DNA of 64,000 nt, from positions 1 to 64,000 of the forward strand of contig JAMYHL010000063.1 in NCBI GenBank assembly GCA_025531455.1, written 5' to 3'. The position numbers were made by a program, and so were the translations under genes. The notes beneath the pieces are model-generated. The model had not been told where the DNA came from. It made no database searches and saw nothing but the letters and a program-made list of their open reading frames with translations. This stretch comes from Apiotrichum sp. Y4204. Lineage: Eukaryota > Basidiomycota > Tremellomycetes > Trichosporonales > Trichosporonaceae. Positions 23,301 through 35,656 of this stretch are shown in pieces (position 1 is the first letter of the stretch; every line of letters begins with the position of its first letter).

Positions 23301-24022
23301 GATTCACGCACAACGGCGTCACTCTGCTGCAACACTTTGTGGACCGTACAGGCGACGTGCAGACCGCAGCCCTTATCGCCTCCTTTTTCCCCCGCTCGCG
23401 TCTCCTTCCCCGCGAAACGGACGTTATAGACAGGTGGACCGAGTCGTACCGCACCCTCCTTGACTCGTGGAGTCTCTGGGTTGAGCGCTGCGCGTTTGAT
23501 GTCGCGGTACAGGACCAGCGGCGCGCCCTCGGGGAACCGCTCACGGACGCGATCACGACAGTCGTCGTCTGCCCCGTGTGCAACGTGCAGCTCACCAAGC
23601 AGACCGAGGAACTGCTTACAAGGAAGAATGCGCTCCGCACCGCTATTCGCGCGCCGAATGTGCGGGTAAGTCTATGTCCCTGTCTCTTCATATCTTTGCC
23701 TAGCCGGTTGCTGATATACAGACGACAACATGCGTATACTGCCAGAACGCTCTCGCACGCTGCTGTGTCTGCCTCCTCCACGTGACTCCGACGGCGGACG
23801 TGGACCAGGACCGTGTGGATAGCTTGGGCACCGCGTTTGTGAGCTGTCAAACCTGTCGACATGGCGGTGAGTATCTTTTGACGGATTTGATGGGCTGGTT
23901 AGGCTGATTATGCAGGACACGCCGCACACATTCTTGGATGGTTCGAAGGTGGTCTGGACGGCGAGCCGGCGCACGACGTCTGTCCTGTGGCTGGGTGCGA
24001 GTGCCAGTGCGCAAGTTTGTAA
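20306..24022 (+). CDS. SEA4: SEA4/MIOS-like WD40-RING protein of the SEA/GATOR2 complex
   Basis: The start at 20306 (MAEPRRIVLADPLARGG) is followed by several introns, and the TAA is at 24020-24022. The N-terminal half is a WD40 propeller, with repeats such as SHSLLIWDVNDIVG-like, KTIRLYDLR and AGIVRLWDVRKPG, plus a Ser/Arg-rich low-complexity insert near 21,830-22,020. The middle is an alpha-solenoid (exon 22,936-23,667). The C-terminus is diagnostic. A zinc ribbon/RING cluster is split over two exons, with CPVC, CVYC, CCVC, FVSCQTCRHGGHAAHILGW and a final CPVAGCECQC, just as in animal MIOS. The family belongs to SEACAT/GATOR2 at the vacuolar membrane, which activates TORC1 in response to amino acids by opposing GATOR1. 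The exact splice sites between 22,190 and 22,950 were not resolved. Confidence 0.9.
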
Positions 24023-24201
24023 TCGGATTCGCTCATGCGCGCACTGCGGTCCCTCCGACTATCACCCATTAAAGTCAACTATGCATTGTACAGATGTACT
24101 GTTATGTGAAGCGCTGCGCGCGATGCAGACAATGCGCTGGTGCCACGTAGAGCTATTCGCGGACCTGGGTCAACGCATCCCAATCGCAAATGGATTCCCC
24201 T

Positions 24202-26338
24202 CTAGCTGTCGTCTCCCCTCATGCCCAGTATCTCCCTACTGCGGTGCTCATCAACCACTGCCCTCTCAAGCGCCTCCACCCATCTGTCAATGCGCGCCTC
24301 TGAGCCATTGAGGTACTTTGCGTGCGCCATCAATGGTACTTTGCGCAAGAAACGACCGCTGAAGCCCCAGTCCTTACACCGCTGTGCCACCTCCATAAGT
24401 TTCCGAGAGGCCAAGCGACCACGCTCTGCTCGCCGGGACGGTTTTGGTGCCTCACTATGCGACGCCTCGGCCCAGCTTAGCAGATGAGAAGCCCCGATCG
24501 CAAGATTGGAGCGGTTGAGCTCTTGCAGACAGGACGACATCATCCAGTAGATGGCTTGCGCTGGTGGCAGCCCCACATACTGCTTGAGATCGGCGCGATC
24601 CAAGAACGCGGGGTCTGGGGTAAGTTTACGGGGCCAATGAAAGAAACTCACCAATCTTGCCTGCCAAGTTGGATGTTGTCATGACAAGGACATTCTTGTG
24701 GACCTTGAGCTTGTCCAGTTGTGTGAGAAGCGCATTTACTACCTGTGGTGTTAGCGCAGCTGCTGCAGGCTCACTCACTCGTAACGCATCTGACGGCTCG
24801 TTGCTCGCCTCACGCGAGGACGTGAGTGATTCTACCTCATCTGTACTGTCAGCATTCGTCAGCGGGGGGTCACTCACCAATCATTACAACGACGAGACAC
24901 GACTCATCTGCAATCATGGCATGTACCTCCTCGAAAAGCTTGTGAACCAGTTTGCCACTCTCGCTAAACCATTTGGAAAAGAGCGAGTGGGAATTGATCT
25001 CGACAAGTTTGCCACTCTGGAACCTGGCGTGTCAGACGGAGAGCTACATTCCACAAAACATACGTGTCAGACATGCGAACTGCAAGCTTCTGGGCAAGGG
25101 CACGGCAGAGTGATGTTTTTCCAGTGCCGGGTGGACCATGAAGAAGCACCATTCTGCCAGTTAGTGTCGTCTTGACGAGGGCTTGCTCACCGATTCCATG
25201 AGATAATGTTGTAGTCCACATCATGCTCTGAGAACAGCATCGATGAGGAGATGTACTTGAGAAGCCGCGGCTTGATATCGTCGTCGTAGATCAGACTGGA
25301 GTTAGCTAGTTCAACTACCACGCACTCACTGATCCCATAGGCCGTCAAAGCCGTGAGAAGGAAGTCTGTAGACCATGGCTGGAGATGTCTTGTCCTCATC
25401 ATTGTCATCGCGATCTTCTAAGTCTCCGCCTATGTCCATACCATCATCGGGATTGTTTTCATAGACATGGACCTTGAGGTCGGCACGATTTACCTGGACA
25501 GACTCCTGATCGCTCCCTGCTCATCAGTTTGGATCTCGACGATGGCTACTCACCTGCGTCCGCAACATAGATGCGATCTACCTCAGACCGCAAGACCGCA
25601 ACGTCTTCCCAGAGGGTTTCTGGAATCACGAAGCCCGAGCTGAGTGACTTATACTGCGCGCGGATGAGGGTAACAACGTTGCGCGTAACATTCTCCCGAA
25701 CGACATACGACGCGTCCTTGAGGCGCACCTCAACTGATGTGTTAAAAAAAAAACCCCGAAGCGCTGAATCACACATTCGACAGCGCAAACGTACCATGAA
25801 TCTCGGGATAATCGTCAAAATAGTCATCGTCGTCGCTGGAGAAGCTCGCATCGTCTGCATCATGGCGAGAGTTAATACTTTGACTGTTCTCATCTCCGGC
25901 GTCACTTTCGCCGGCTCCATGGAACACGGTATCGCGCGAGAAAGACACCCTGCGCGTATCTGGTGTGTCAGCTAGTTGAACGGGTTATCGCATATGACAT
26001 ACCTAACGTAGGGCGGATTTCATCTTCCTCCTCGTCCGAATCGAGAGGCAGCTCCCCAGCGACGGGCGTCATGTGCATGTCGGCGTCTTCGGCATCCGAG
26101 TCTAGGAGTTGGAGTCAGCTTCCTGAAGAGTGAGGCAGAGTGCAGGTATGATCGGACAAACCCGAGGGGAGAGCCGATCGCAACAAACAGGATACCCACC
26201 GGCATCATGTGTCCTCCATGGCGCAGCTGGTGTCCTGGGCGTTGCTGTTGTCGGTTCCGCCTGGCGTTTCGCTGATCGTGGTGGTGGTGGTGCGGGCGCT
26301 TCTATGATTCTTGCAGGCATAGTCGACGTTTGGGACAT
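24202..26338 (-). CDS. PCH2: Pachytene checkpoint AAA+ ATPase, Pch2/TRIP13
   Basis: The gene starts at 26338 ([11 protein letters not shown]; a second in-frame ATG is at 26320) and stops at 24202. A disordered Pro- and Asp-rich N-terminus leads to the HORMA-interacting region ([16 protein letters not shown]). The AAA+ core follows: Walker [12 protein letters not shown] (near 25,140), Walker B VVVMIDEVESL formed across an intron at about 24,877-24,840, a sensor-1-like [11 protein letters not shown] and an arginine-finger-type [12 protein letters not shown]. Pch2/TRIP13 remodels HORMA-domain proteins (Hop1, Mad2). It controls meiotic recombination checkpoints and the spindle checkpoint. Several introns are 40-60 nt, and one contains a 10-A run near 25,746. 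The gene is convergent with SEA4, with 179 bases between the stops. Confidence 0.9.
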
Positions 26339-27546
26339 GCAAGGAAGGAAGAGAAGAGAACAAAGGTGCAGCGAGTGGAGACTGACCACGAGAGTGTGTA
26401 AATGATAAAAGTGGTTGATAGAGTTGTTTGTGTGATTGTGATTAACCCCTGAGTGCGTAAAGAGAGCCCGAAAAGATAAATCAATCGCCCACCCCACCCA
26501 CTGTGGAGAAGACCCAAACAACTCTACTCTGCTGTGCCTGTTTTTGCAGTGCCCGCGCCCTGGCACACTATATACCTGGTGATTTATAATTTATTATGAT
26601 GGATGCTGGATGCGGAACCAAACATTATCCAAAACACATTGTACAATTTGTGTGCGTGTGTGTGCTTGTGTTTGTGTATGCGCGTATGCATTCAAGTGCC
26701 CGAAGCCAGGACTACAAAACCTTTCCTGCAGTGCGCAATGGCCCGAGATGCATTCATCCATGCACACATATGCTTTCATGAGATGTGTGATGGTGCATGT
26801 ATCTGGTTTGGAGATAGCAGGAAAGGGAGACTGACGCTCTGAACTGTATTTGACCCCTTTGCAATCTCCACGATCCACAACAAAGGTCAGCAACGAACCG
26901 GCGAGATCATTCATACAATCCAAGCTTATTATTAGCTAGTCTATTGATCGTCATTGGTCATTAATATGGGGAATCACAGCAGGTGGTTAACGATAGCGAT
27001 GGAGCGATCAGCTATCGCGGTAGTGCGGGGCGCTACTGGGCAACACTTTCCAAGTCTACATAAGTGTGCTGCACGTCCGAGGCGGGCCAAAAGCTTTTGG
27101 ACACTTTCTGGATGTCAAAATGTCGCGCCGCAAGGAATGCAAACATTGATGGAAAGATTCGGTTGTGCGCAGACAAGATAGCCACATATCCTTCGGCGTT
27201 GGGTTTTCATCAAATCACGGTCTTTTAATCGACGTCATACAAATGAGCTCCAGCTTCATAAGTTCGCATACATCCGGAACACAAATGTGGCTGTGGAATG
27301 TGTGGTAGGGGGGAGGAATCTAGAATACTGCAGGACAATGTCGGCTCACGACTCAATCAACGTTGGATACTGGGATCTGGAGACACCCGGTCCGCGGTCG
27401 CTATCATATACATGTCTACAGAGTTGAAAGAGAAGGGCTATGCGAGAATAAGTCGGCCAGTGCGACGAGATTACGGGATAAACGGGATATACTACGCCAA
27501 AAGGTAGTCAGAATCGGTGGTCTGATAAGCACAGCGGAGTAGCAAC
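26339..27546. other. Intergenic region, PCH2 upstream and YPT7 downstream
   Basis: 1.2 kb. It contains the PCH2 5' leader (CT/GT-rich, near 26,340-26,470), a degenerate TG microsatellite at about 26,649-26,690, and YPT7 3' sequence. Reading frames here are short and unlike any known protein. No RNA gene was recognised. Confidence 0.5.
26649..26690 (+). repeat. Degenerate TG/CA microsatellite
   Basis: About 42 bases of alternating TG with scattered C and TT interruptions. It is non-coding and lies in the PCH2 upstream region. Confidence 0.6.
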
Positions 27547-28974
<1,428 letters not shown>

Positions 28975-29171
28975 TGTGAGAATGAGGTAGCGCGTATATT
29001 CGCTTAAGTTGAAGGGACTGGAGAGTGGGTGAGTATAAAGGAGGTGTGTGTGGTGATGATGATGTTCCGAGATGTGAAAGAAAGTGTTGTGTGTGGTGGG
29101 AGGGTGAGTGAGTGGTGGTGGTGGTGGTGAAAAGGGAGGAAGGGGAGGAATGACGCGGAGTGGAGAGGGTA

Positions 29172-29187
29172 GGGGGGGGGGGGGGGG
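29172..29187 (+). repeat. Homopolymeric G tract (16 nt)
   Basis: 16 consecutive G within the YPT7 upstream region. The length may be inexact in the assembly. Confidence 0.9.
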
Positions 29188-29341
29188 TGAGTGAGGTGGA
29201 CAGAACCTTTCACGACGTAGGCATATGGCCATATGGGCCATGGGCCAGAGCATCTGGGCCATGGGCCACGAACGGGTGCGCCGCGTGAGTACAGTGGCTG
29301 GCCCAGCCAGCTGTTGGGCCAGCTGGATCGACCGATTCTAA

Positions 29342-29366
29342 CCACCTGGCCACCTGGCCACCTGGC
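29342..29366 (+). repeat. Short tandem repeat, CCACCTGG unit x3
   Basis: Three head-to-tail copies of an 8-base CCACCTGG unit (CACCTGGC if phased differently) in the YPT7/GYP1 intergenic region. The unit contains an E-box-like CACCTG. Confidence 0.8.
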
Positions 29367-29943
29367 AGGCGGGGCACTCATAATGGAAATGTCATAATAA
29401 GACAGCACCACTATAACAAGGCACATAATAGAGGCGGAGGCAAATGTTTCGATTTGAGGTGTTAGGTGTTATCCATACAGGCCATACAGGACTAACAGTA
29501 CAGTATGCTTCGAACTGTCCAAAGTCGTACGTAATAGACCCCAATGGTCTGCTAACGAAAACTAATACAAACTGCAGAAAGCTAAATGGCATAAGTAATG
29601 CGTTGGTACAGTATGTTGTGTGCGGCCATCACCGGGCCATCTGTTGTGCCCTGAGCAGCGGCCAGCGGCCAGCGGCCAAGCTGCAAAGAGCTGGCTCCAG
29701 CGCTCCAACATGACATTGCTTTGGGATCTGGGATCTGGGATATCTGGGCGAGGTGTGCAGAGCTGGTCCTTGATTGCCTTTACTGCCCGTTGCATGCTGC
29801 TTGCTGCCACCAAAGTGTTCGACCTCGACTCAAGTCTCGTCCTCGCTCTCCACTCATCCACATTGTGAGCGGCCCTCCTCTCGAGCTCTCTCCCAACCAC
29901 TTCATGTCTCCCTCGGTCACTCCCTCATCGTCTACCCCATCTC

Positions 29944-32230
29944 ATGCCACCGCCAGCAGCTCCGCCAGCTCGACCCCACAGTGCACACCCCCATCGCGCA
30001 CTCCCCACAGCCCTCTTTCGCACTTCGTCCAGTCCACGACGTCCAGCTAGCGCAGCGGACGGTAGAGCCAGCGGAACAGGCTCTGGGCGGCTGTCCCGCG
30101 AGGCAGACTGGGAGGATGCGTGGGACAGCAGCTCGGATAAGGAGGATGAGGAGTCGTCTCCTGTATCCTCCGCTGCGGCACAACCCATCCCCATCAAGAC
30201 CACAGCCACCCGCGCCGAGACAAGAGCAAGCCCGCCAGTAGTCGGATCAGGCTCAATCTCCACGTCTTGGGTTTCGGCGTCGTACCAGCCGACTCCGGCG
30301 CGAGAAACGCCTCCCGGTGTTGCCAGTGGGGCAAGTGCAGGGTCTGGCTCGAGCGTCCAACCCTCGAGCAACTCGGCTGCTCCGCCAACAAGGGCCCTTG
30401 CCCCAGGATCCTCCACAGCCAGTGGCACATTGACCGACCCCATGCAGACTTATGCGCCGGCCCCGACGCGCCTTCCTCCAGGAGGGGCTTGGGAGATAGT
30501 GGAGACAATTGATGCGGCCGAGCCCGTGGCCCCCGAACATCCTAAGGGCGCGGAAGCGGTGCGCACAGATGCCGACGACGTCTTGCGAGGTGCGTCCCCA
30601 TTGCCACACAAACTGCAACGATCATTTCTGTCCACCTTGCCAGTGTATCCAGTATCCGCGGTGCACTTGTTTTGACATGGCTATCACCATGTCAGTCGTG
30701 CTCATGGACAGGCTCTGGATCCCCTGACATTCGTCAGGACACGTGCCATGAGCAGACTGCTCTGCGTGGATTTCTTCTTTCTTTACATCTCTTCACTCTT
30801 GGGCTTGCCCCGCTCTTCACCTTTGTCTGACTGCTGACCGCAGACCCCATGCACCTTCTTGCCAGTCTCTCGATTTCAGCTCCGTCGTCACCGGCCGTAT
30901 ATGGTCTTGGTTCGGAACCGCCTACACCAGGAACACCTGGTCGTAACTCTCCACGTCCCGGAGCATCCGTGGAACGAAAACGTAGCGTGCGCACCGAGCG
31001 CCGAAGGGAGCGGTTTATTCGCGTTCTCCACTGTGAGGATCGAGGCGCTGTCGATGTGGCCGAACTCAAAAAGCTGGCATGGAACGGTGTTCCCGAGGAG
31101 GTACGGCCGATAGTTTGGCAGCTGCTGCTGGTACGTGTCATGTGCTGAAGGATAACCGCATGGCAATGCTAACCCGTTCAGAATTATTTACCGCTTCCCG
31201 TCCAGCCCCGCCTTGTCACTCTCTCGCGCAAACGAAAGGAGTACGCGCAGCTTGTGGAGCAGTCGTTTGGTCGCGGACAGGCGGCCCTGGACCAACAAGT
31301 GAGTCTCCCTTCCTCACATGCTTTGTTCCAGTGTCGTAAACCGTCTAACAATCAGATATGGCATCAAATCGAGATCGATGTTCCCCGCACCCGGCCTGGT
31401 GCACCTCTATGGTCTTGTCCAGAAACCCAGCGCGCACTCGAGCGGATCCTCTATGTCTGGGCGATCCGCCATCCGGCAAGTGGATACGTACAAGGCATCA
31501 ACGATCTTGCGACACCGTTCTTTGAAGTCTTCCTTTCGGCGTACGTTTCTGTGGACCCCGAAAACTTTGATGTTGGCCACCTTCCAGATTCGGTCCTTGC
31601 CGCAGTCGAAGCCGATTCCTTCTGGTGTCTCACCAAGCTGTTGGACGGAATACAGGACCATTACATCTCGCAGCAACCTGGCATCCAACGCTTGGTCCGC
31701 CGAATGGGCGACTTGGTGAAGCGGATCGATCCGGCCCTCGCGGCACACTTTGACGATCAGGGTGTGGAGTACATGCAGTTTGCGTTCCGATGGATGAACT
31801 GTCTACTCATGCGAGAGATAACCGTCAAATGTACAATCAGGATGTGGGATACATATCTGGTGAGTGCCGGTGTGATCACGGGCGACAGTCGATGCTCAAC
31901 AGCTAACGCCTAGTCTGAAGGCGCGGACGCCTTCTCTCAGTTCCATCTTTACGTCTGCTGCGCACTGCTGGTAAAGTTTTCGGATCGGTTGAGGGAGATG
32001 GACTTCCAGGTGAGGAGCATGCGAAACTGGCTGAAGGTGTTTTATTTGCTGACATTGCGTAGGAGATCATCATGTTCCTCCAGCGGCTCCCGACCATGTC
32101 GTGGACTGACCACGACATCGAGCTGCTTCTCTCTGAAGCGTTTGTGTTGAAGACTGTGTGGCATGGCGCCGAGAATCACTTTGCTGGCGCAAACGGGAGT
32201 GGGCCTGGTGTGGGTATGATGGGTCGATAG
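29944..32230 (+). CDS. GYP1: TBC-domain Rab GTPase-activating protein, Gyp1 type
   Basis: The first long exon (29944 to about 30,589) codes for a Ser/Pro/Ala-rich disordered N-terminus with an acidic WEDAWDSSSDKEDEE patch. It joins over a ~250-nt intron to DPMHLLASL. The TBC domain begins near WNGVPEEVRPIVWQLLL. Its catalytic arginine finger lies in IWHQIEIDVPRTRPG and its glutamine finger in YVQGINDLATPFFE. FAFRWMNCLLMREI and TIRMWDTYLSEG follow, and all closely resemble yeast Gyp1. The TAG is at 32228-32230. Gyp1 stimulates GTP hydrolysis on Ypt1 at the Golgi, and in vitro on other Rabs including Ypt7. An upstream ATG at 29904 opens a different frame that ends at 30050, so I use 29944. The gene is divergent from YPT7. 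Confidence 0.92.
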
Positions 32231-32627
32231 CGGAGGCGACTTGCAGTGGAGATTTAGGTTCGACGAGCAACAAAACAACCAACATCACACAGCGCAAGGG
32301 CTGGCCGTCCAAACGGAAGGGTGTCGTTTTGGGCGTTGTAGGTACAACATCAAACTTGGGAAGCTATTAGATTTGCATCGCACCATATGCATAATTGCTC
32401 ATGACACTGAGATCTCAACGCTGTATGATTTGCTGTTGATGGTTGCGACATTGAGGCGGAGACCTGGAGACGGAGTCGGAGTCGTGGGTAGATCGTTAAA
32501 TGACGGAGTCAGAAGACCTCCACCGGGCTGATTTTTGGTCCAGACCTGTTTGGCTCACACCACTACAACAACAACAATCTTAGACTATCGGAACAGCAAG
32601 GAAGCATGTACCACATCCACATCCACC
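32231..32627. promoter_or_regulatory. Intergenic region, GYP1 3' and orphan gene promoter
   Basis: 397 bases between two tandem genes. It holds GYP1 3' sequence and the upstream region of the next gene, with CACTACAACAACAAC-like sequence just before the ATG. Nothing else was recognised. Confidence 0.5.
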
Positions 32628-33892
32628 ATGTCGCACTCGTCTCTTTCGGACGCCCCTGAGGACTTTTCATCAGCTGAATCGAGATACAGTCCCTCTGCGG
32701 GTTCAGAATCCTCGAGTCCGCCTGCTGGCTCGGGAGCTGCCCCTCCGCGATCACCCCAATCCTCGCCACCCGCGCCCGCTTCCTCCCCGAAGACGCGCCG
32801 CGCCGAGTACTCGCGCTACACACACCTTCTCTCCTCGCTTGCGGCACGGGATGCGGAGGATCTCGCCTCCCGCCTCTCAGGCAGCGGTGCTTGGGCGTGG
32901 TCGTCGCCGCACACGATCCTGTCGTCTCCGCCGAGCCGGAATCGCAGCGGCCCGTCGTCGGACGCGCCGTCCGCTCTCAGAGTTCCCACATCCGAGATCG
33001 GCGAGAACGAATCTGACATATCTGACGAACTGTTTCCCCCAGAACCGACTGATGTCGCGGGGCCCAGCACCGGAGTGGATCCCAGCACGCGGTGGCCATT
33101 ACATCCTGCCGAGCTAGTCGAGCTGCGCGACCCTCTCCCGACTCTAACGGCGATCAGCGAGTGTGCTGAGCGGACAGTGCTGCGTGGGCATCTCGTCATC
33201 AGTGATAAGGATTTAACTACTCCCCTCGCCAATGCCAGCGGATCGCCGGAAGACACGGAGACGGCAATACCGCCGGAACTACCTACTCGTGTTGTGGACG
33301 CGCTGGACCGCACGCTTGCCGGTCTTGTGGCCTTCCGCCCACGCACGACCGCGACAGGACGGAAGGGGAGCATGGGGTGGGAGGCGGTGGTTGCTGCCGC
33401 GGCGATGGGCGTTGACCGGGCGTGAGTACTGGGAAGATGGGGCGCGCTAATCTTAGTGTGTTGGAGCGGACCGCTGCGCGCCTTGACCGCCTCTTCCCTG
33501 CCCGAACGGGCGCACCGCGCCTCTCAGAGCAGGTTCTCTCACGCCGGCTAGATCTTGTCGATGAGGCGACGGGGCCACCGCGCGCCGACGCACGGGAGAT
33601 TGCGCACGCGTTGTATACCCTTCCACCGCTAAAGGCCGCGCGGCGAAAAGGAAGCGCTGTCGTGCCACGGGCAAAGAAGGGTGAGTGTTTTTGCGCCCAT
33701 AATCCATCCTTTTCCTGGGCGTTCTACTGACAACAAGACGCCGCCGAGAGGGAAGAAGTGGCACGGCAGTTCGCAGCCCTCAGAGAGGAAAGGAAACGGA
33801 AGAAAGAGGCGGAGGAGGAGACCATCACCCTGCTCACCAAGCAAAAGAAGCCCAGACGATCGCGAGTATCTTCTCTACCTGATAAACAATAA
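32628..33892 (+). CDS. Hypothetical Ser/Pro-rich protein with basic C-terminal coiled coil
   Basis: The ATG at 32628 opens MSHSSLSDAPEDFSSAES. Exon 1 runs to about 33,421 and two short introns follow (near 33,422-33,455 and 33,680-33,738). The TAA is at 33890-33892. I do not recognise the family. The N-terminal 100 residues are Ser/Pro-rich and disordered. Segments such as RYTHLLSSLAARDAEDLASRL and LSVLERTAARLDRLFPAR look like folded helices. The C-terminus is a highly charged helix (EREEVARQFAALREERKRKK) followed by a basic KQKKPRRSR patch that could be a nuclear localisation signal. That pattern suits a nuclear structural or chromatin/ribosome-biogenesis factor, but this is inference only. 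The gene converges tail to tail with the next one, with 48 bases between the stops. Confidence 0.65.
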
Positions 33893-33940
33893 CAGAATAC
33901 AACCTGGAATACATACACATTAATGGGAAGATGTATACAA

Positions 33941-35341
33941 TCATATCGCGACCTCCTTGACCATCTCTCCAGGAATCGTCTGCGACGGCCCCGCTGCCGC
34001 CTGCGTCGCCTCCTCGACCTTGACTTTCTCCTCCTGCTTCCCCTTCCTCTTCTCAATAGCCTCGTCCTTCGCGGTCAGGCGCCGGATTTCCTCTTGCTGC
34101 CGTGCGTAGAACTCGAAGCCCACATACGCGCCCGTGGCGGCTGCGGCGAGGTCGGTCGCCTGCGCCTGAATCTGCCGACGGCGCTTGTGTCGCTCACGTT
34201 CAGCCAAAAGGCGAGCCTTTGCGGCCTCGACGGCGTTGGCGTTAGCGACGGCACGTTTGCGTTTTAGAGTCATGGCCGGTGCCGATGCCGGTGCCGAGGC
34301 CGAGGCTGGAGTGGCCGGAGTGGCTGAGGCCCTGGTTGGGGTGGACGACGGAGGCAAGGCTTCAATGGCAGCGGAAGCCGTCGAGGTCAAAGGCGGCGGG
34401 GCTGCCGGAAGGGGCAGCGTGGCAGCGGCCGCGGCTGCCTTCTCCTTCTCATCCAGACTACGCCTGACGTTCTCGAGAATGACGTCTTCGGCCGTCGGAC
34501 GCAACCTAAACGTCAACTTGAACTCCGGTTTCCGGATACGCATCGGCATCGGGTTGTCCCACATCTCGGCGGGCCTCGGCGGCGGGTCCGTCGACGCGTA
34601 GATCGACATCGGCTGAATGCCTGAGACGTATTTCTGAGATCGGCGCTTGCGGGGTGTCGGCGGCTGCGGAACCTGGCTCCCTTGAACGGAGTCTTCCTCG
34701 TCGGTCAAGTTGCCGCCGATGCCGCCGCCGCTGCCGCCGCCGCCTACCTGGACAAGAGGGGCCCGCGGGTGGTAAAGGAAGCAAGACGAGTCGCAGTGGT
34801 GGTACTGGTTGTGTGTCGGCACAAATGCGGCGTCACTTTCCGGCGTCATCGTCGCGTACACTTTCTGTCCCGGCTCCAGCTGCATCGGCACTGATCGATT
34901 CGCTGGGATTAACGGCGTGACCAATTGCCACGAGGGAATCGACGACGGGAGTGGCGGGAGCGGCGGCGGTCCATACTTGTACTTTGCCTCGTGTTCCTTC
35001 CTCGCTTCAGCCATCCTCGCTTGCATCTCCGCGCGTAGTGCGAGTCGTTCCTCCTCGTTCGCCCATCTTTTCTTCGGTGGCGGAGGCGGCGACTGTGCCC
35101 GTTTGCTGGCGCGTGTTGTGATAGGCGGCGGAGATGGTGACGGCCAACGCGCAGCCTCAGCGGCGGCGGACTCGGACTTGATTGCCGAAGCGGCGGCAAG
35201 TGCGGCGGCTCGAGCCCTACGGGGCGCAGGCGTCGCTGTCGAGCTTGATTGCTGCGACGAGGTGGAGGACGGCTGGGACGAGGTGGAGGACGGTTGCGAC
35301 GCGGCCGCCGACGGGCCTGGGACTGTGTTGTGTTGGACCAT
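33941..35341 (-). CDS. Hypothetical low-complexity Ala/Pro/Ser-rich protein, 466 aa
   Basis: A single intronless frame runs from an ATG at 35341 (MVQHNTVPGPSAAAS) to a stop at 33941. I do not recognise the family. The N-terminus is SSQPSSTSSQ-type low complexity, followed by an Ala-rich stretch and a KR-rich region (PPPPPKKRWANEEERLAL). A central, less repetitive block with HNQYHHCDSSCFLYHPRAP, DNPMPMRIRKPEFKLTFRLRP and AEDVILENVRRSL looks most likely to be folded. The C-terminal third is Ala/Pro-rich with a basic helix (KRKRAVANANAVEAAKARLL, ERHKRRRQIQ) and a lysine-rich coiled coil. Basic clusters suggest a nuclear protein. The complete absence of introns is unusual beside its intron-rich neighbours. 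Confidence 0.65.
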   Translation of the reverse strand: MVQHNTVPGPSAAASQPSSTSSQPSSTSSQQSSSTATPAPRRARAAALAAASAIKSESAAAEAARWPSPSPPPITTRASKRAQSPPPPPKKRWANEEERLALRAEMQARMAEARKEHEAKYKYGPPPLPPLPSSIPSWQLVTPLIPANRSVPMQLEPGQKVYATMTPESDAAFVPTHNQYHHCDSSCFLYHPRAPLVQVGGGGSGGGIGGNLTDEEDSVQGSQVPQPPTPRKRRSQKYVSGIQPMSIYASTDPPPRPAEMWDNPMPMRIRKPEFKLTFRLRPTAEDVILENVRRSLDEKEKAAAAAATLPLPAAPPPLTSTASAAIEALPPSSTPTRASATPATPASASAPASAPAMTLKRKRAVANANAVEAAKARLLAERERHKRRRQIQAQATDLAAAATGAYVGFEFYARQQEEIRRLTAKDEAIEKRKGKQEEKVKVEEATQAAAGPSQTIPGEMVKEVAI

Positions 35342-35656
35342 CCCAGAGATCCAGAGAATTGTTTACTCAATCAGGATCAGGATAAGAGAAGAATGGAGAG
35401 AGAAGACAAGCGCACGAGACGTGACCCGCGACGGCCGCGAGGGGCGCGCGGTGGAGGTTCATGAGACAGGCGGCGGAGGTGGGCTCAATTAAGGAACTTG
35501 CAACAAGACATGGTGAACCCCCTTCCGTCTCGTCGACCTGGCCATCAGTGTCGTTGTCACCTCCACCTGGTGGTGCACCACTAGACGTATACGCGTAGAC
35601 ACCATCGCTTACACCTCTCTGTCTCTCCCGTTTGCGCACAGTCATCGATCATCGCC
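35342..35656. promoter_or_regulatory. Divergent promoter region, orphan gene / RCY1
   Basis: 315 bases between two outward-reading genes. No recognisable motif was assigned. Confidence 0.45.

Larger units (their letters stand above)
28975..29943. promoter_or_regulatory. Divergent promoter region, YPT7 / GYP1
   Basis: 969 bases. The YPT7 side has purine-rich GTGGTGG and GAGGGTGAGT repeats (29,000-29,170) and a 16-base G run (29,172-29,187). The middle has clusters of GGCCA words, including ATATGGCCATATGGGCC at 29,220 and a tandem CCACCTGG at 29,342-29,366. Near 29,655-29,680 a CAGCGGC repeat occurs. No coding potential is convincing. Confidence 0.5.

Noticed and set aside
33741..33892. The third exon of the 32.6 kb orphan gene as a separate small gene
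   Set aside because: It lacks its own start, and splice signals join it in frame to the upstream exons.
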